NCBI GenBank assembly: GCA_029260055.1
Contig: JAJDDX010000097.1
Coordinates: 1 to 53,493 of the forward strand
Direction: 5' to 3'
DNA from: Phycisphaerae bacterium
Lineage (GTDB): Bacteria > Planctomycetota > Phycisphaerae > UBA1845
Length of the DNA: 53,493 nucleotides
Shown: positions 51,036 through 53,493 of the stretch, piece after piece
Layout of the letters: each line of letters starts with the position of its first letter
How positions within the stretch are numbered: position 1 is the first letter of the stretch
Translations under genes and position numbers: made by a program
The notes under the pieces: generated by a model
Seen by the model: the letters and a program-made list of their open reading frames with translations, nothing else
Databases searched by the model: none
Told to the model about the DNA's origin: nothing

Positions 51036-51660
51036 TCAATGCGATGGCCGCAGCCGACAGCGCGGCGGCCGCCACGATCAATGGCACCACGCTTCGGCCC
51101 GTCGGCGATTGGATGGCCGTCCAGATCGCGAGCGGAATGGTCCTCGTTTCGCCGGGAATGTTGCCCGCCACCACGATCGTTGCGCCGAATTCTCCGAGTG
51201 CCCGTGCCCACGCCAGCAGTACGCCGCCTACGATCCCTTTCCACGCGAGCGGCCAGGTGATCGTGCGAAGGCTTCGCAGTCGCGATGCACCGAGGGTGGC
51301 TGCCACGTGTGGCAAACGCGGGTCGATGACTTCGATGGCGGCCCTCGTCGTGCGAATGAGAAGCGGTACGCTGACGATCGCGGCGGCGAAGACCGCGGCC
51401 CACCATGTGAAAAGAATGTCAAAAGGAAGAGAGCGAAGCACAATCAACAGGATGAAGCCGGTCACGACCGGCGGCATGACCAGCGGCGCCATCGTGACGA
51501 CCTCGACGATCGGACGACAGCGCGACCGGGTCCGCGCGAGCCAGGTAGCCAACAGGACGCCGGGCACGATCATGACCACGACGGCCGCGCACGAGACGCG
51601 GATCGAGAGGGCGATAGCGGAGAGATCCCCGGTCCCGGCAAGAGTCGTCGCACCGGTCAC
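50977..51660 (-). CDS. modB: Molybdate ABC transporter permease ModB
   Basis: A 227-residue inner-membrane permease with about five spans and the cytoplasmic EAA loop AATLGASRLRSLRTITWP (the contact site for ModC), followed by ARALGEFGATIVVAGNIPG, a conserved block of molybdate and sulfate permeases. The GTG start at 51660 overlaps the modA stop (GTGA), so I do not use the longer frame to 51762. It acts with ModA and ModC. Confidence 0.9.
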   Translation of the reverse strand: MTGATTLAGTGDLSAIALSIRVSCAAVVVMIVPGVLLATWLARTRSRCRPIVEVVTMAPLVMPPVVTGFILLIVLRSLPFDILFTWWAAVFAAAIVSVPLLIRTTRAAIEVIDPRLPHVAATLGASRLRSLRTITWPLAWKGIVGGVLLAWARALGEFGATIVVAGNIPGETRTIPLAIWTAIQSPTGRSVVPLIVAAAALSAAAIALSEWLVRRTSKGGNVVRHRR

Positions 51661-52562
51661 GGCCTTTCTCCGTTTTCCGCCGTCTTTCCGATAGGGTGGG
51701 CAGCGGACGCCGGCTCGGCCCGTGCGGATGGGGCGGCCGGGATGAAGCCGTGCCGGCGCCATACTATCTCGCTGTCGGATGACGTGAGCAGGTCGAGGAA
51801 TTCGCGGGCGGCTCGGCTCTCGGTGACGACGACGCCTGTGTATTCAATCGGCGCATGTGACTCCGCGGGGAAGGTGTACACAGCCATCAGGTCTGTCTCG
51901 GGACCGGTTTCATTCGCGTAGACGATGGCTGCGTCCACGGCGCGGAGCGTCAGGTAGTTGGCTGCGGCCCTTGCGTTGTCCGCCATGACCAGCTTGGGTG
52001 CGAGCTTCTCCCAGAGCCCGGCCTTCGACAGCGCTTGCCGCGCGTAGGCGCCGGCTGGAGCGTAGTCCGGGCTGGCGACCGCAATTCGGCGAAACGGAGC
52101 CTCGATCAAGCCGTCGGGCATGTGGAGCCCGCGGACGGTGGGCTGGGGTCCCCGTCGGACCGCCACCACGAGTCGATTGCCGGCGATCACGCGTGTGGAT
52201 CCCCCGACCGCCAGATTCGCGTCGATCAATGCGCTGGCGTGAGCAGGGTCGGCGGTGATGAAGAGGTCGCAGGGAGCGCCCATTTCGATCTGTTTTCTCA
52301 AGGCGCCGGTCGCTCCGGCGCTGAGCGCGATCTTGTGCGAGGTTGTTTGGTCGAACCGTGTGGCGAGTTCGGACACTACGTCATCCACACTGGCGGCGGC
52401 GAGTACGATCAGGCTTCGGGTCTCACTCCGTCGGGTCGGCGGTTCGTCCGGCCGGCAGCCGGCCGAGCAGGCGATCCCGGCGAACAGAATCACCCGTACG
52501 ACGGTGACCTGCGTCGGGCTCGAGCGGTGTTGGGTCGATGTGGAGGTGCGCGTCGACATCAT
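51657..52562 (-). CDS. modA: Molybdate-binding lipoprotein ModA
   Basis: A 301-residue extracytoplasmic solute-binding protein that delivers molybdate to ModB. The N-terminus has a hydrophobic signal ending in the lipobox CSAGC (Cys near residue 35), so it is predicted to be a membrane-anchored lipoprotein. The mature protein opens with SLIVLAAASVDDVVSEL, followed by the binding-site block LSAGATGALRKQIEMGAP and CDLFITADP, all typical of ModA. The ORF could extend upstream to 53054, but the lipoprotein signal places the start at one of two adjacent ATGs (52562 or 52559). Confidence 0.9.
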   Translation of the reverse strand: MMSTRTSTSTQHRSSPTQVTVVRVILFAGIACSAGCRPDEPPTRRSETRSLIVLAAASVDDVVSELATRFDQTTSHKIALSAGATGALRKQIEMGAPCDLFITADPAHASALIDANLAVGGSTRVIAGNRLVVAVRRGPQPTVRGLHMPDGLIEAPFRRIAVASPDYAPAGAYARQALSKAGLWEKLAPKLVMADNARAAANYLTLRAVDAAIVYANETGPETDLMAVYTFPAESHAPIEYTGVVVTESRAAREFLDLLTSSDSEIVWRRHGFIPAAPSARAEPASAAHPIGKTAENGERP

Positions 52563-53142
52563 TGGATCGCGACCGGTTGGGGGCAATTGGCGAGGACGTC
52601 CGAGAAGGCGTACCGGCGGGGCGGGCCGATGCGCTCGGCACGCCAAGGTCCGGTATCCGGCGTCGATCGGTGCGGGCGTGTCGGCAATTTGTCGCGCGGC
52701 TGGCTCGCGGACACGGTGTTTCTCCGTCCGGGCGTTCGGGGTCGGGGTCGATGAATCCACGGCTCCCGAGCCCCTCGCTCCAATAATAGGTCCCATTCGG
52801 CGAGAGTATGGCCGGAAACGAGATCGAGGGGAAGGGGACGGAGTGTTGCCGCGCCCATGCTTCGCGCCCGGATTGTCGATCCGCCTCACCGTTGAGGCGG
52901 TTTGGTGATGGCTTGCGATGCTGATGGATCGTTTCCGGCGCGTTCCTCCTGTGCGCGGGAACGACGCACGTCGGATCGATCGGCGGTCTGGACTGAGCCG
53001 ACATACATTTCTCGGACGTGGCAGTTGTTTTCGCCGCAGCGTCCGCAAAGCCACGGGCGTGCTTCAGGGCGTCCGGGCGGTACTCGATAAAGATCACGTG
53101 TGATTCCACCGTTGCTGTGGTCCCAGAAGGGTTGGGGATTTC
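52563..53142. other. Intergenic region between modA and the sensor gene
   Basis: This 580-bp stretch separates the divergent modA and sensor genes. Open frames on both strands are Arg/Pro-rich and have no support. It contains the hairpin at 52881-52900 and should hold two promoters. No molybdate riboswitch fold was recognised by eye. Confidence 0.4.
52881..52900. terminator. Perfect 8-bp hairpin
   Basis: CCGCCTCA (52881-52888) and TGAGGCGG (52893-52900) form a perfect stem with a 4-nt loop, followed on the plus strand by TTTGG. It could be a weak terminator or an operator half-site pair. Confidence 0.35.
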
Positions 53143-53493
53143 GTGCAATCTTGGCTTGCCAGATTAAGGGCTTTCCTGACAGCGGAGGAGGTTCCGCGCT
53201 GGTTCGGTCTGTCCATCGTGCTGATCTACCTCGTTGGTGTCGGCGTAGTGTCACGATTCGGCATCGTGCAGGCACGCCGCGAGGCTTCGGAGTTTCAGCA
53301 ACGAAGCAGTGACTACGCGGTCGAGTCCTTGCGTGATCGCCTTGCCGCTTTGACCGATCGGTCCCTGGCAGAGCCGGAACGGCTGATTGCGTACAGGTTG
53401 GCACTCCGCGACTTCTCTGCGCATGTGCCGGCGATCAAGCTGCGTGTGGTGGATGGCGATCGTCGCGTGGTGGCCTCGATCGAGCCGGCGGAG
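53143..53493 (+). CDS. N-terminus of a membrane sensor protein (partial)
   Basis: The 117 codons that fall inside the window begin at GTG 53143 and run off the right edge. One clear membrane span (about 18-40; WFGLSIVLIYLVGVGVVSRF) is followed by an extracytoplasmic segment with helices (AVESLRDRLAALTDRSL) and strand-forming VPAIKLRVVDGDRRVVASI. This is the usual N-terminal layout of a bacterial sensor histidine kinase or a diguanylate cyclase; the deciding domain is outside the window. Confidence 0.5.
   Translation, partial: MQSWLARLRAFLTAEEVPRWFGLSIVLIYLVGVGVVSRFGIVQARREASEFQQRSSDYAVESLRDRLAALTDRSLAEPERLIAYRLALRDFSAHVPAIKLRVVDGDRRVVASIEPAE

Noticed and set aside
52423-53148. 241-codon minus-strand frame upstream of modA
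   Set aside because: Low-complexity Arg/Pro/Ser translation with no start signal; overlaps the modA lipoprotein start and the divergent sensor gene.
1-53493. CRISPR arrays, rRNA genes, intact insertion sequences
   Set aside because: I looked for regularly spaced repeats, rRNA signatures and transposases on both strands and found none; short decayed IS pieces in the gaps cannot be excluded.

Overview
The window looks like a bacterial chromosome that carries a large, composite genomic island. The right end (about 46.1-53.5 kb) is ordinary bacterial backbone: a tRNA-Val, a phosphofructokinase, RsmG (a family confined to bacteria and organelles), an NAD-dependent sugar epimerase, a complete molybdate ABC transporter (modA-modB-modC) and the start of a membrane sensor protein. 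High GC, mixed Shine-Dalgarno and SD-less starts and the gene mix suggest Planctomycetota or a relative; this is a guess from gene content, not a placement.

Everything left of the tRNA is accessory DNA in blocks of different origin. At 0.3-0.95 kb lies a broken archaeal-type tyrosine integrase whose N-terminal part is inverted relative to the rest, next to tandem hairpin repeats. At 2.0-6.2 kb three co-directional genes encode a class III nucleotidyl cyclase, a patatin-like phospholipase and an exported metallo-beta-lactamase-fold protein. At 6.5-14.1 kb are small unknown genes, a RelE-like toxin with a convergent antitoxin-like gene, a winged-helix regulator, a DNA methyltransferase, an ArdC-like protein and a HerA-like ATPase with a nuclease-like tail. 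At 14.3-20.1 kb two paralogous membrane M48 proteases are followed by a winged-helix protein. At 20.9-30.5 kb there is an integrative-element module: YbjN-like, sigma-like HTH, Cys-rich protein, VirD4/HerA-like ATPase, nuclease-like protein, GrpE-like, Hsp70-like, vWA, excisionase-like HTH and an apparently intact tyrosine integrase. A decayed second copy of the cyclase follows at 31.9-32.1 kb.

From 32.8 to 37.3 kb a tightly coupled operon encodes a small protein, an isochorismatase-like hydrolase, an AMP-forming ligase, a fold-III PLP decarboxylase and a membrane-anchored GNAT enzyme; no known pathway is recognised for this set. It is followed by two related single-span membrane proteins, a short segment bounded by 44-bp perfect inverted repeats, and a two-gene Gabija-like defence system (GajA/GajB) that abuts the tRNA-Val 3' end.

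The most unusual cross-cutting signal is regulatory. About ten accessory genes that lack a Shine-Dalgarno sequence have a TATA-like box, often with an A-rich BRE-like stretch, centred about 24-27 nt before the start codon. That is the spacing expected for leaderless archaeal transcripts. These genes include the archaeal-type integrase fragment, the archaeal-looking toxin and antitoxin, and the first gene of the small-molecule operon, and they alternate with genes carrying normal bacterial Shine-Dalgarno sites. The simplest reading is a bacterial island that has acquired archaeal mobile DNA; a chimeric assembly must be excluded.
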